Of a stretch of DNA of 33,954 nucleotides, positions 26,444 to 33,954 are shown one piece after another. The position numbers and the translations under genes were made by a program. The number at the start of each line of letters is the position of its first letter. Positions within the stretch are counted from its first letter, which is position 1. The notes under the pieces are model-generated. The model was not told the DNA's origin and made no database searches. It was given only the letters and a program-made list of their open reading frames with translations. Origin of the DNA: Bacteroidaceae bacterium (GTDB lineage Bacteria; Bacteroidota; Bacteroidia; Bacteroidales; Bacteroidaceae); the NCBI GenBank assembly GCA_017534705.1, contig JAFXVU010000120.1, positions 1 to 33,954 on the forward strand, written 5' to 3'.

Positions 26444-26690
26444 CCCATACAGTCTGCAAAAAATGAAAATGTTACACTCTTGACATGTGGCTTTCCAAAC
26501 AAATCGCATGTTTTTCACTTTATCGACAAAAAAAGATTCAAGAGGGCTCATTCAATCATTCTCACTATTTTATTGCCTGTCTTTCAATTTTGTAACATTG
26601 GGACAAAGAAGAGTTTGCTTTTGCGGACAGGTGAAAGCGAGAGAGATTATTCTTTGCAATGTATTGAAAGATAGTCTTTTGCAGAATTCT

Positions 26691-26750
26691 TGTAAACTTT
26701 TTGTAAACTGCTTTTCCACCCCTCTCATAAAATGTGAATTTTTTGTGAAC
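26691..26750 (+). promoter_or_regulatory. Four phased TGTRAAY direct repeats upstream of the 26829 gene
   Basis: TGTAAAC starts at 26691 and 26702; TGTGAAT/TGTGAAC start at 26733 and 26744. Spacings are 11, 31 and 11 bases, so all four lie on one face of the helix, just upstream of the likely -33 element. The layout resembles tandem sites for OmpR/PhoB-type response regulators. The rest of the 437-bp gap 26392-26828 holds the SanA-like promoter on the other strand and AT-rich sequence. Confidence 0.5.
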
Positions 26751-26759
26751 TCATTTTCT

Positions 26760-26790
26760 TGGTGTTTTGATGGGAAAATACCGACCTTTG
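26760..26790 (+). promoter_or_regulatory. Probable promoter of the 26829 gene
   Basis: GACCTTTG (26783-26790) is a near -7 match, with TTGG about 20 bases upstream (26760-26763). It lies directly downstream of the phased repeats and gives a leader of about 30 bases. Confidence 0.5.
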
Positions 26791-26828
26791 CAGCAACAAA
26801 ACATTTCACAACTAAAAACAATAACGAT

Positions 26829-27524
26829 ATGAAAAAGAACATCATCACTATGCTGCTATTAGCGGCAGCCATGACCCTCCATGCGCAGGACAAGCTCTTC
26901 CTCCCCGACAGCCTACACGACGCTGTTCGGAGGAGTGCCCCAGATCTTTATTTCCACGACCAAGAGATGCTGCGCCTGCTGATGCCCAAGAACGCAGAGT
27001 TTGGCGTTGAGTGCGTGCCGTCTTTTGAGTGCGAATGGACGTTGACCTACTCACCCTCCGCTCATGCCCTCATCTACAAGGTGAGCCAGGAGAACATCTG
27101 GTACAAGAAATACCACTTCGACCACTGGGACGATTACACCCACAAGCCCGGTGAGAAGCGTCCCAAACGCTACAAGTCGCCCAAGGTCAACACCTACAAG
27201 CTCGCCCTTGCCGACGACCAAGCAGAACTTCTGCGCACCATCTGGCGAAACGCCATCGGACAAGCCATCGACGAGAAAACGATGGAAGTCATGACCTTTT
27301 CTGGCAAGCATCCGCTGCGCGTCGTCCATACCGACGGCATCAGATGGAACTTCTTTCTCGCCGACCGCCGAGCCTATTCCTACTTCGCGAAGAATCCGCA
27401 CGTCGCCTTCACCAATGCCCTGATGGAAGCCGTCCGCGACGGAGACTCCCAGCGCATGAACTCCCTCATCGGCGACGAGTTCCAGCGTGTCGTTGCAGAA
27501 CTCTCCATTCAACCCGCATTATGA
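26829..27524 (+). CDS. Secreted protein of unknown function
   Basis: A 231-residue protein. A signal peptide ends near residue 19-20 (AAAMTLHAQ). The mature part is about 210 residues, rich in Tyr, Lys and Asp, with YSPSAHALIYKVSQENIWYKKYHFDHWDDYTHKPG and later TDGIRWNFFLADRRAYSYFAKNP. I recognise no family and see no metal-site or catalytic motif. I start at ATG 26829, at the signal peptide and after the promoter. The frame is open for 114 codons upstream, but that part runs through the promoter and reads as non-coding. It is probably an envelope or periplasmic protein under a dedicated regulator. Confidence 0.75.
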   Translation: MKKNIITMLLLAAAMTLHAQDKLFLPDSLHDAVRRSAPDLYFHDQEMLRLLMPKNAEFGVECVPSFECEWTLTYSPSAHALIYKVSQENIWYKKYHFDHWDDYTHKPGEKRPKRYKSPKVNTYKLALADDQAELLRTIWRNAIGQAIDEKTMEVMTFSGKHPLRVVHTDGIRWNFFLADRRAYSYFAKNPHVAFTNALMEAVRDGDSQRMNSLIGDEFQRVVAELSIQPAL

Positions 27525-27533
27525 TGCGAATTG

Positions 27534-27565
27534 TTTGCATATCTCAAGAATCTTTCCTAACTTTG
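27534..27565 (+). promoter_or_regulatory. Promoter of the 27596 gene
   Basis: TTTG (27534-27537), a 20-base spacer and TAACTTTG (27558-27565) are an exact consensus match ten bases past the previous stop. It decides the start of the next gene, because ATGs upstream of it would lie outside the transcript. Confidence 0.8.
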
Positions 27566-27595
27566 CAACGAAGCATAAAATTTGATTCAACCAGC

Positions 27596-28045
27596 ATGCG
27601 ATTAATAAAGGCTTTTCTGCACGCAGTATTCTGCACGGCCTACTACTGGGGCGCGTTCAAGTTCCACAGGCAGCGCCACTGGATGTTCGACCGTTGGCGA
27701 GGCATAGGCTACATATTAATTGGGGCGATAATGATAATTCTGCTGATAGAACCCATTAAGATTCCATTCTACTGCTTTGAAGCCATCAACGGCTATTCAC
27801 TGACAAGGAATGACGGGCAACTGCACAGCCACATCGCCTGTCCCATAGCCATCATCATTGCGATACTGATAGCCATCCTTCTGAAAAGGGAAAACTTCAT
27901 CGAGTCCATCATCAAGGAAATCACATCCACCGAAAAGCAAGTGTTCAAGCAGCGCTACCGCTACACTCTCTTCACGATCTTGCCCATTTTGCTTTCACCC
28001 CTGATACTCATGTGGCTGAGAGTCCATCTCAAAAATATGATGTGA
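27596..28045 (+). CDS. Small membrane protein of unknown function
   Basis: A 149-residue protein with three predicted transmembrane segments (about 36-56, 78-96 and 120-140), basic stretches between them, and a short C-terminal tail. I recognise no family. The ATG at 27596 is chosen because a perfect promoter ends 30 bases upstream. The same frame is open further up, but that part overlaps the preceding gene in another frame. No partner gene is evident. Confidence 0.6.
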   Translation: MRLIKAFLHAVFCTAYYWGAFKFHRQRHWMFDRWRGIGYILIGAIMIILLIEPIKIPFYCFEAINGYSLTRNDGQLHSHIACPIAIIIAILIAILLKRENFIESIIKEITSTEKQVFKQRYRYTLFTILPILLSPLILMWLRVHLKNMM

Positions 28046-28222
28046 TAGATTGTTTTGTCGGCGAAGAAATGAAACAGGCGGATTATTTGCCAATAAGTAC
28101 ATTATTTGAAGGACGAAAACGGTACTCGATGCAGTTTTTTCTGGAACGTATCCTAAATATTTTTTCGTCCCGTTGTAAAAAGTTTTAGAACCCGTCGTAG
28201 AAACTGACTCGTCCCAGACCCT

Positions 28223-28254
28223 GAGTTAACTCATTTCATCGATCGAGTTAACTT
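28223..28254. promoter_or_regulatory. Two GAGTTAACT palindromic sites, 22 bp apart
   Basis: GAGTTAACTC (28223-28232) is a perfect 10-bp palindrome. GAGTTAACTT (28245-28254) is a nearly identical copy exactly 22 bp later, two helical turns. This is a typical arrangement for a dimeric repressor binding in pairs; the protein is unknown. Confidence 0.4.
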
Positions 28255-28287
28255 CAAGTGTTTTCAAGTCAGTTTTCGCCCCAAGCA

Positions 28288-28355
28288 ACAAACGGGTGGA
28301 AACATTACGACAAACGTATAGTTTCTTACCGACAAACTAGTGGAAACATTACGAC
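28288..28355. repeat. Direct repeat pair, 44-bp period
   Basis: ACAAAC, two variable bases, then GTGGAAACATTACGAC occurs at 28288-28311 and again at 28332-28355, with 20 bases between. Only two units exist, so it is not a CRISPR array. It could be paired protein sites or a decayed tandem duplication. Confidence 0.85.
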
Positions 28356-28580
28356 TAACTCCTATCGCCATTTTTGGATGGTTTTGAATCCGATTTTGTC
28401 GATTTTGAGCGAATGCGACCAGAAAGGCAATCAGAGAAATGGGGGCATACGCGCCGCCTATGGGTTTGTGCGATTTCTATCGGTACCCCCTCGAAAATGA
28501 ACCAAGAATCGCAAAACGGGGCACTTTTGAGCCAAATTTAAGATTTTTTATTTTAAGAACGGTTAAAAATGAGGGAGCTG

Positions 28581-28612
28581 TTTGGTGATTACGACGGAAA
28601 GTGGTAACTTTG
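28581..28612 (+). promoter_or_regulatory. gyrA promoter
   Basis: TTTG (28581-28584), a 20-base spacer and TAACTTTG (28605-28612) are an exact consensus match, with a leader of about 37 bases to the gyrA ATG. Confidence 0.85.
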
Positions 28613-28655
28613 TACACATATTTAATATAATACAGAAAACATTCAATCATCATCA

Positions 28656-31223
28656 ATGGAAGATTTAGACAGAATCATTAAAGTTGAGATTAACGAAACG
28701 ATGAAGAAGAGCTACATCGACTACTCTATGTCGGTGATTGTGGCTCGTGCCCTTCCTGAAGTTCGTGACGGTTTCAAGCCCGTGCACCGACGCATCCTCT
28801 ACTCGATGGACAAGCACGGCAACACGTCTGACAAACCAACTGTGAAGTGCGCCCGTATTGTGGGTGACGTGCTGGGTCACTTGCACCCACACGGTGACTC
28901 TTCTGTGTATGGCGCTCTCGTTCGTCTGGCACAGCCTTGGGCTATGCGTTACACCCTGGTCGATGGCCAAGGTAACTTCGGTTCGGTCGATGGCGATGGT
29001 GCAGCTGCCATGCGTTACACGGAGGCTCGTCTCAGCAAGTTGGGTGAGGCCATGCTTCAGGACATCGACAAGGAAACGGTGGATATGGTGGACAACTTCG
29101 ACAACTCGGAGAAGGAACCGACCGTGCTCCCTACTCGCATCCCTAACCTCTTGGTGAATGGTGCGACTGGTATCGCCGTCGGTATGGCTACTAACATCCC
29201 TACCCACAACCTGAGCGAGGTCATCGACGGATGTGTGGCTTATATCGACAACCCTGAACTGACGAGCACAGACCTGATGCAGTACATCAAGGGTCCTGAC
29301 TTCCCAACAGGTGGCATCATCTGTGGTGTGGATGGCATCAAAGAGGCCTATGAGACTGGTCGCGGTCGCATCGTCATCCGCTCAAAGACGGAAATTGAAT
29401 CTGAGGGCACGCATGACAAGATTGTCGTCAGCGAGATTCCATACAACGTGAACAAGTCTGAGCTCATCAAGAAGATTGCAGCGCTGGTGAACGAGAAGAA
29501 GATTGATGGCATCAGCAACGTGAACGACGAGTCGGACCGCGAGGGTATGCGTATCGTCATCGACATCAAGCGTGAAGCCAACGCTAACGTGGTGCGCAAC
29601 AAACTCTTCAAGCTGACCGACCTGCAGAGCACGTTCGCTGTGAACTGCATCGCCATTGCTGACCGCCGTCCAAAGCAGCTCTCGCTGAAGGACTGCATCC
29701 GCTACTTCGTGAACCATCGTCACGACGTGGTAATTCGTCGCACAAAGTATGACAAGCGCAAGGCTGAGGAGCGCAGCCACATCTTGGAAGGTCTCATCAT
29801 CGCCAGCGACAACATTGATGAAGTAGTACAAATCATCAAGGCAGCCAAGAGCCCACAGGAGGCTATGGACAACTTGATGGCACGTTTCAACCTCGACGAA
29901 ATTCAGGCACGCGAAATTGTGAACATGCGTCTGCGTCAGTTGACGGGTCTGGAACAGGACAAACTCCACGCTGAGTTTGATGAGCTCCAGAAACTCATCG
30001 CCTACTTGGAGCAGATCCTCACCGACGACGAACTGTGCCGCAAGGTGATGAAGGACGAACTCCTCGAGGTGAAGGAGAAGTGGGGCGACGAGCGCAAGAC
30101 TGAAATCGACGTGACTGCCAGCGAGAACTTCGACCCAGAGCAGTTCTATGCCAAGGAGGATGTGGTGGTGACGGTGAGCCATCTCGGCTACATCAAGCGC
30201 ACTACCCTCACCGAGTTCCGCACACAGGCTCGTGGTGGCATCGGCGTGAAGGGCGGAACGGCACGCGACAAGGACTTCATCGAGTTCATCTATCCGGCCA
30301 ACACACACAACACCATGATGTTCTTCACACAGAAGGGTCGCTGCTTCTGGATGAAGGTCTATAACATTCCAGAGGGTTCACGCACCGACAAGGGTCGTGC
30401 TATCCAGAACCTTCTGAACATCGACAGCGACGACAAGGTGACGGCATTCATCTGCATCGAGAACATCAACGACGAGGAATGGGTGAACAGCCACAACCTC
30501 ATCTTCTGTACTCGCAAGGGTATCATCAAGAAGACTGCCTTCGTCAATTACTCACGTCCACGCAACAACGGTATCATCGCCATCAACCTGAACGAGGGTG
30601 ACGAGGTGGTAGAGGTGCTCCTCACAAGCGGCAAGGACGAGATTCTGATTGCCAACCACAACGGTCGCGCTATCCGCTTCAACGAAAGCACCGTCCGCAA
30701 CATGGGTCGTAACGCAACTGGTGTAAAGGCCATCCGCTTGGACGATGACGAGGAAGACGAAGTGGTTGGCATGATTGCCCTCACAAAGCCTGAAGGTTAT
30801 GACGAGGATGCCGATGAGAACAGCAACGGTGAGGAACTCTATCCAGAAATGCCAACTATCTTGGTACTTTCAGAGAAGGGTGTCGGCAAACGATCCACCA
30901 TTGCAGAGTATCGCATCACGAACCGTAACGGTAAGGGTGTCAAGACTATCAATATCACCGAGAAGACGGGCAAACTCGTGGCCATCAAGAAGGTGATGGA
31001 GGACGAAGACATCATGATCATCAACAAGAGCGGTGTGACGATTCGTCTGGCTGTGAGCGACATCAAGAAATCTTCACGCAACACGCAGGGTGTGAAACTC
31101 ATCGACATCCAGAAGCGCAACGATGTGATCAGCTCTGTTTGCGTGGTCGAACACTCCGAAGACCCTGAGGACTTGAACGAAGAAGGTGCAGAGACACTTG
31201 AAATTAATAACATACAAGAGTGA
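28656..31223 (+). CDS. gyrA: DNA gyrase subunit A
   Basis: An 855-residue type II topoisomerase subunit that cuts and rejoins DNA and, with GyrB, introduces negative supercoils. The catalytic tyrosine is Tyr121 (AMRYTEARL). The quinolone-determining stretch is [17 protein letters not shown] (77-93), with Ser82 and Gly86 at the positions of E. coli Ser83 and Asp87. The breakage-reunion domain runs to about 500, then a beta-pinwheel C-terminal domain begins with a GyrA-box-like QARGGIG (about 523-529; canonical QRRGGKG), which favours GyrA over ParC. A short acidic tail ends the protein. It has its own promoter and probably reads through into the next gene. Confidence 0.95.
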   Translation: MEDLDRIIKVEINETMKKSYIDYSMSVIVARALPEVRDGFKPVHRRILYSMDKHGNTSDKPTVKCARIVGDVLGHLHPHGDSSVYGALVRLAQPWAMRYTLVDGQGNFGSVDGDGAAAMRYTEARLSKLGEAMLQDIDKETVDMVDNFDNSEKEPTVLPTRIPNLLVNGATGIAVGMATNIPTHNLSEVIDGCVAYIDNPELTSTDLMQYIKGPDFPTGGIICGVDGIKEAYETGRGRIVIRSKTEIESEGTHDKIVVSEIPYNVNKSELIKKIAALVNEKKIDGISNVNDESDREGMRIVIDIKREANANVVRNKLFKLTDLQSTFAVNCIAIADRRPKQLSLKDCIRYFVNHRHDVVIRRTKYDKRKAEERSHILEGLIIASDNIDEVVQIIKAAKSPQEAMDNLMARFNLDEIQAREIVNMRLRQLTGLEQDKLHAEFDELQKLIAYLEQILTDDELCRKVMKDELLEVKEKWGDERKTEIDVTASENFDPEQFYAKEDVVVTVSHLGYIKRTTLTEFRTQARGGIGVKGGTARDKDFIEFIYPANTHNTMMFFTQKGRCFWMKVYNIPEGSRTDKGRAIQNLLNIDSDDKVTAFICIENINDEEWVNSHNLIFCTRKGIIKKTAFVNYSRPRNNGIIAINLNEGDEVVEVLLTSGKDEILIANHNGRAIRFNESTVRNMGRNATGVKAIRLDDDEEDEVVGMIALTKPEGYDEDADENSNGEELYPEMPTILVLSEKGVGKRSTIAEYRITNRNGKGVKTINITEKTGKLVAIKKVMEDEDIMIINKSGVTIRLAVSDIKKSSRNTQGVKLIDIQKRNDVISSVCVVEHSEDPEDLNEEGAETLEINNIQE

Positions 31224-31264
31224 CAAATAACCTGATTTATAAACTTATTAAAACCGTATCAATT

Positions 31265-32611
31265 ATGAAAAAGTTAGTTTTGATGATGGTAGGCCTTTTC
31301 CTTTTCACTTCTGCATTCGCACAGGACAAGGAAGCCTTGAAGGCACAAAAAGAGGCCGAGAAAGCGGCAAAAGCCAATTTCAAGAAAGCGAAGTCAATCT
31401 ATGAGACTTCCATCCCCAACGAAGCGTATGGACGTAAGGAAACGGACTTTGAGAAACTCGCAACCGCACTTCCACTGATTGAAGCTGCAGTAGAAAGCGA
31501 GTTCACGAACAAGGACGTTGAGACTTGGAAAACCGCTACTGAAATTCAGCAAGAGTTCTACAAGAAGGAAGGTGACGAGGTGAAAGCTGATCCAGACAAT
31601 GAGCAACTGAAGAAGCACTACCTCGAAACTGGCAACAAACTGGTGAATTATATCCAGAAGTATGACGAGCTTCTGGCACTTGATCCTAAAATTAAGCCCG
31701 AGGAGAAGGATCAGACTCACATGAGGAACCAAATCCTTGCCGCCAACCCTGCTCTCCAATTGTTGCAAGCAGCACAAAACGCTTCGAACAGCGACAATCA
31801 GGAAGAACTGAAAACTGGAGTCAAGTATTCAGAGACCTTCCTCAACATCATGGAGAAGTCAACGCTCATGAAAGATTTGGAGAAGAATACGCTCACCAAA
31901 GACTTCACGAAGGATAAGATTGACGAGTGGACCACCTATGCAAAGGTGTTCCGCGCCCAATCCTACTTCAACATCGAGGGAACACCTGAGTCAACCATTG
32001 TTTCTGCATACGAAGCTTTGATGCAAACTAAGTACAAGGGAGTGGCTTACAATTCTCTCTCCAACTACTATCGCGAGAAGGACAAGGCTAAGCAAGACAA
32101 GTATCTCGTGGCAGGTATTGAAGCGCTGAAAGACGATCCAGAGCAAAAGGACTTACGCTCCAACTTCGCCTTTATCCACATGCAGAACCTGTACAATGGC
32201 GGCCAATATAAGAGTGAAGACAAAGAGGCACTCAAGAAGGCCATCCAACTCATCAAGGACGAATTTGCTGACGATGATAACGCCGTGAATGCTTATCTGA
32301 TGGAAGGTCAAATGGTATTCGATGAGAAGAACTATGCGGAGGCAAAGAAAATCTATGCTGAAGCAAGAGAGAAATACCCCGAAGAGGAAAGATGTCTGAT
32401 CATGGAAGCTGGTTGTGCTTGGATGATTGCACAGGTCAATGGTTCCAAGAAAGCTGATTTGGAAGAAGCCATCAGATTGTTCAAGCAACTGGAGGCAGCA
32501 GACCCCTCTACACCGGACTATTGGGGAGAACGTCTCTACATCTTGTACAACAACACCCAGCAGACCGCAGAGGCAGCCAAGTACAAGAAGTATTACAAAG
32601 GAGGCAAGTAA
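31265..32611 (+). CDS. Secreted TPR-like repeat protein
   Basis: A 448-residue protein with a clear signal peptide (MKKLVLMMVGLFLFTSAFAQ), then a Lys/Ala/Glu-rich, almost wholly helical body. TPR-like helical pairs are recognisable toward the C-terminus (about 330-440, for example MEGQMVFDEKNYAEAKKIYAEAREKYP). It probably serves as a periplasmic scaffold; no partner is evident. I start at ATG 31265, at the signal peptide. An ATG at 31220 would add 15 residues ahead of it and overlap the gyrA stop. The 41-bp gap to gyrA suggests co-transcription. Confidence 0.8.
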   Translation: MKKLVLMMVGLFLFTSAFAQDKEALKAQKEAEKAAKANFKKAKSIYETSIPNEAYGRKETDFEKLATALPLIEAAVESEFTNKDVETWKTATEIQQEFYKKEGDEVKADPDNEQLKKHYLETGNKLVNYIQKYDELLALDPKIKPEEKDQTHMRNQILAANPALQLLQAAQNASNSDNQEELKTGVKYSETFLNIMEKSTLMKDLEKNTLTKDFTKDKIDEWTTYAKVFRAQSYFNIEGTPESTIVSAYEALMQTKYKGVAYNSLSNYYREKDKAKQDKYLVAGIEALKDDPEQKDLRSNFAFIHMQNLYNGGQYKSEDKEALKKAIQLIKDEFADDDNAVNAYLMEGQMVFDEKNYAEAKKIYAEAREKYPEEERCLIMEAGCAWMIAQVNGSKKADLEEAIRLFKQLEAADPSTPDYWGERLYILYNNTQQTAEAAKYKKYYKGGK

Positions 32612-32652
32612 TCACGCGGCAAAGTGTGATGAGCACGTAACCAATTCATATC

Positions 32653-32687
32653 AAGAGGATGTGCCATATCATTTGGCGCATCCTCTT
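32653..32687 (+). terminator. Terminator-like hairpin after the TPR gene
   Basis: A 13-bp stem AAGAGGATG.GCC/GGC.CATCCTCTT with one G-T pair and a 9-base loop, followed by a short T-rich stretch (TTTCT). It probably ends the gyrA-TPR transcript. Confidence 0.7.
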
Positions 32688-32722
32688 TCTGAAAAAGAGA
32701 GACACGCTAAAAACGAATAAGA

Positions 32723-33643
32723 ATGCTTCAGATGGAAGAAAAACCAATTATCTATACATACGGAAACATCAGCATTGATGGGCTTGATCTGATACACATT
32801 CTTCAGCCCTACCACATCAACTGTGTCATCGATTGTCGTCCGCAATCCTACACAATGTCAATGCAGAATACACCTCCTGATGAACTTCAGCAAAGGTTGA
32901 AAAATAACAACATCACCTACCTTCCATTCTATCAGCATTTTGGAACATTTCCCAATGAGACAAGAAATGCAAAGGGAAATATCCTATATAGTAAAGTTAT
33001 CAAATTCAGTAAGTTCCAAGAAGGTGTTGAACGAATAGAAAAGGGCGCACAAGAGGGCTATATCATTTGTATCATTGACAATGAAAGAGACATCAGCAAA
33101 AGCATAAGATACACCTTCATTGGGAAATTTCTGAGAGACAAATATCTCATCAAACACATCTTCCTTAATGGTTCATGCTTCGACCAAGATCAGGTAGAGA
33201 AACAACAAACAGAACTCAAAAACAATCGACAGAAGAAAAAACTGGCAGCACATGAGTTAGGAGAAACAGGAGAAGAACTGGCTGCGCTCTATCTCACTAA
33301 AAACGGCTACCAGATACTCGACCACAATTGGAATCTCCATCGAGGATGTGAACTCGACCTCGTAGCCATAAAAGACAACACCCTACATTTCATCGAAGTC
33401 AAAACGCGCAGTTCTGACCAATACGGCGAACCCCAATCCGCCATCAACTGGATAAAGATGAAACACATCTGTAATGCCATCCAGCAATACCGCTACCGAC
33501 GTGGCTTCTACAACATGAACTACCAGATAGACAGCATCGCCATTATCTATCGAGCAGAAAACGACTACGACCTCAAGCATTTTCTTGACATCCGTCCAGA
33601 CGGCAGTGCCTGTGCAGATGTCATCACCTATCAAAAAAGGTGA
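32723..33643 (+). CDS. DUF488-like domain fused to YraN (UPF0102) nuclease-fold domain
   Basis: A 306-residue protein with two parts. Residues about 8-152 resemble DUF488 (start YTYGNIS, then VIDCRPQS). However, the usual late Cys-His-Arg motif is missing: the position reads IIDNERDISKSIRY. After a Lys-rich linker (about 158-175), residues about 176-300 form a YraN domain: GETGEELAALYLTKNGYQIL, then GCELDLVAI with Asp212 and FIEVKTR with Glu225/Lys227, the PD-(D/E)xK nuclease core. YraN is usually a stand-alone protein of about 120 residues. ATG 32732 is an equally good start, three codons later. Function is unknown; a DNA-related role is inferred from the fold. Confidence 0.85.
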   Translation: MLQMEEKPIIYTYGNISIDGLDLIHILQPYHINCVIDCRPQSYTMSMQNTPPDELQQRLKNNNITYLPFYQHFGTFPNETRNAKGNILYSKVIKFSKFQEGVERIEKGAQEGYIICIIDNERDISKSIRYTFIGKFLRDKYLIKHIFLNGSCFDQDQVEKQQTELKNNRQKKKLAAHELGETGEELAALYLTKNGYQILDHNWNLHRGCELDLVAIKDNTLHFIEVKTRSSDQYGEPQSAINWIKMKHICNAIQQYRYRRGFYNMNYQIDSIAIIYRAENDYDLKHFLDIRPDGSACADVITYQKR

Positions 33644-33693
33644 TATTCTCTAAAGATAGAAAGCATTATGCTTTGTATTCGCTGACGGGACAT

Positions 33694-33737
33694 AAAAAAG
33701 AGAGACACTCTCAGGATTTCTCCTGGAAGCGTCTCTC
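33694..33737 (-). terminator. rRNA operon terminator
   Basis: On the minus strand a 10-bp stem (33737-33728 / 33709-33700) with an inner CAGGA/TCCTG stem is followed by six T (33699-33694). It lies a few bases after the 5S rRNA and faces the end of the DUF488-YraN gene. Confidence 0.9.
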
Positions 33738-33745
33738 CTCTCAAG

Positions 33746-33855
33746 AAGGCGGCGACCTACTCTCCCGCATTGCGGTGCAGTACCATCGGCGCGCCCGGGC
33801 TTAACTTCTATGCTCGGGATGGGAAGAGGTGGAACACCGGGGCCAAAGCCACCTG
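33746..33855 (-). rRNA. rrf: 5S ribosomal RNA
   Basis: The minus strand contains the core 5S sequence: CCCATCCCGAGCATAGAAG and TTAAGCCCGGGCGCGCC, then GATGGTACTGC and GGGAGAGTAGGTCGCCGCC. The terminal helix AGGTGGC/GCCGCCT closes it. It is the last gene of an rRNA operon whose 23S and 16S lie beyond the right edge. Confidence 0.95.
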
Positions 33856-33954
33856 AATATATCTTTTTCCGGTATTGACGGAAACAGAAGAGAATAACCT
33901 TTGGATGCCAACCGCACTCCCGAGCGGCAACTCCAACGTATGCGCCTTCACAGG
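33856..33954 (-). other. 23S-5S spacer (partial)
   Basis: The sequence upstream of 5S on the minus strand does not match the end of 23S rRNA and looks like the internal transcribed spacer, with a short GCCGCTCGGGAGTGCGG hairpin. It runs off the window. Confidence 0.6.

Larger units (their letters stand above)
28046..28655. other. 610-bp non-coding region upstream of gyrA
   Basis: I see no credible gene. It holds two GAGTTAACT palindromic sites (28223-28254), a pair of long direct repeats (28288-28355), a possible hairpin closed by GGGGG/CCCCC (28441-28490), AT-rich sequence and the gyrA promoter. The region is unusually long for this compact segment. Confidence 0.6.

Noticed and set aside
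26487..26828. N-terminal extension of the secreted protein gene
   Set aside because: The open frame continues upstream of the signal peptide but runs through the promoter and phased repeats; the residues look random and Cys/Phe-rich.
27344..27595. Upstream part of the frame of the small membrane protein
   Set aside because: It overlaps the preceding gene in another frame and lies upstream of an exact promoter.
28288..28355. Possible CRISPR array
   Set aside because: Only two repeat units with a single 20-base spacer and no cas genes in the window.
28258..28500. Open frame of 80 codons in the gyrA upstream region
   Set aside because: No promoter, no family, and it spans the direct repeats; composition looks non-coding.

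Overview
The window looks like a chromosomal segment of a Bacteroidales bacterium, most likely Prevotella or a close relative. The basis is the repeated Bacteroidota-type promoter (TTTG, about 20 bases, TAnnTTTG), the near absence of Shine-Dalgarno sequences, a long pyrophosphate-dependent phosphofructokinase, a Nudix-fold AraR and a SGLT-type sugar transporter. This placement is inferred from gene content and signals; no database search was run.

Layout. Bases 1-660 hold the end of an unrecognised gene, two opposed arrays of an 8-bp repeat around an AT-rich core, and a well-formed promoter with no visible gene behind it. Bases 661-1600 (minus strand) hold a TIGR04076-type small protein, tRNA-Ser(CGA), and upstream of the tRNA a promoter-driven, apparently structured non-coding stretch. 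Next come a DegP/HtrA protease (minus) and a divergent secreted histidine phosphatase (plus). Bases 4850-7261 (minus) encode a CE15-like glucuronoyl esterase and a LacI-family regulator. The regulator is divergent from kdgK-kdgA-pfp-GH25 lysozyme-prmA (7509-12562). Bases 12766-23298 are an L-arabinose locus: lipoprotein aldose 1-epimerase, Na+/sugar symporter, AraR, AraD, AraA, FGGY kinase, transketolase and RpiB. After it come a PIF1-like helicase, a SanA-like membrane protein, two small unrecognised envelope proteins, gyrA, a secreted TPR-like protein, a DUF488-YraN fusion, and a 5S rRNA on the minus strand that ends an rRNA operon entering from the right edge.

How the genes fit together. 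The central 18 kb reads as hemicellulose/pectin sugar metabolism. The esterase would act on glucuronoyl esters of xylan. KdgK and KdgA convert 2-keto-3-deoxygluconate, the common uronate intermediate, to pyruvate and glyceraldehyde-3-phosphate, and PFP links to glycolysis. The arabinose locus epimerises, imports, isomerises, phosphorylates and epimerises L-arabinose to D-xylulose-5-phosphate, with transketolase and RpiB handling the pentose phosphates. AraR has a broken Nudix catalytic box, as expected for a sugar-sensing repressor.

Most unusual items: the candidate structured RNA before tRNA-Ser, the inverted octamer arrays, the orphan promoter with operator-like repeats, four helically phased TGTRAAY direct repeats near 26.7 kb, a 610-bp gyrA upstream region with direct repeats and palindromes, inverted intergenic elements abutting two start codons, and the DUF488-YraN fusion. 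No CRISPR array, transposase, integrase or clear defence system was found.
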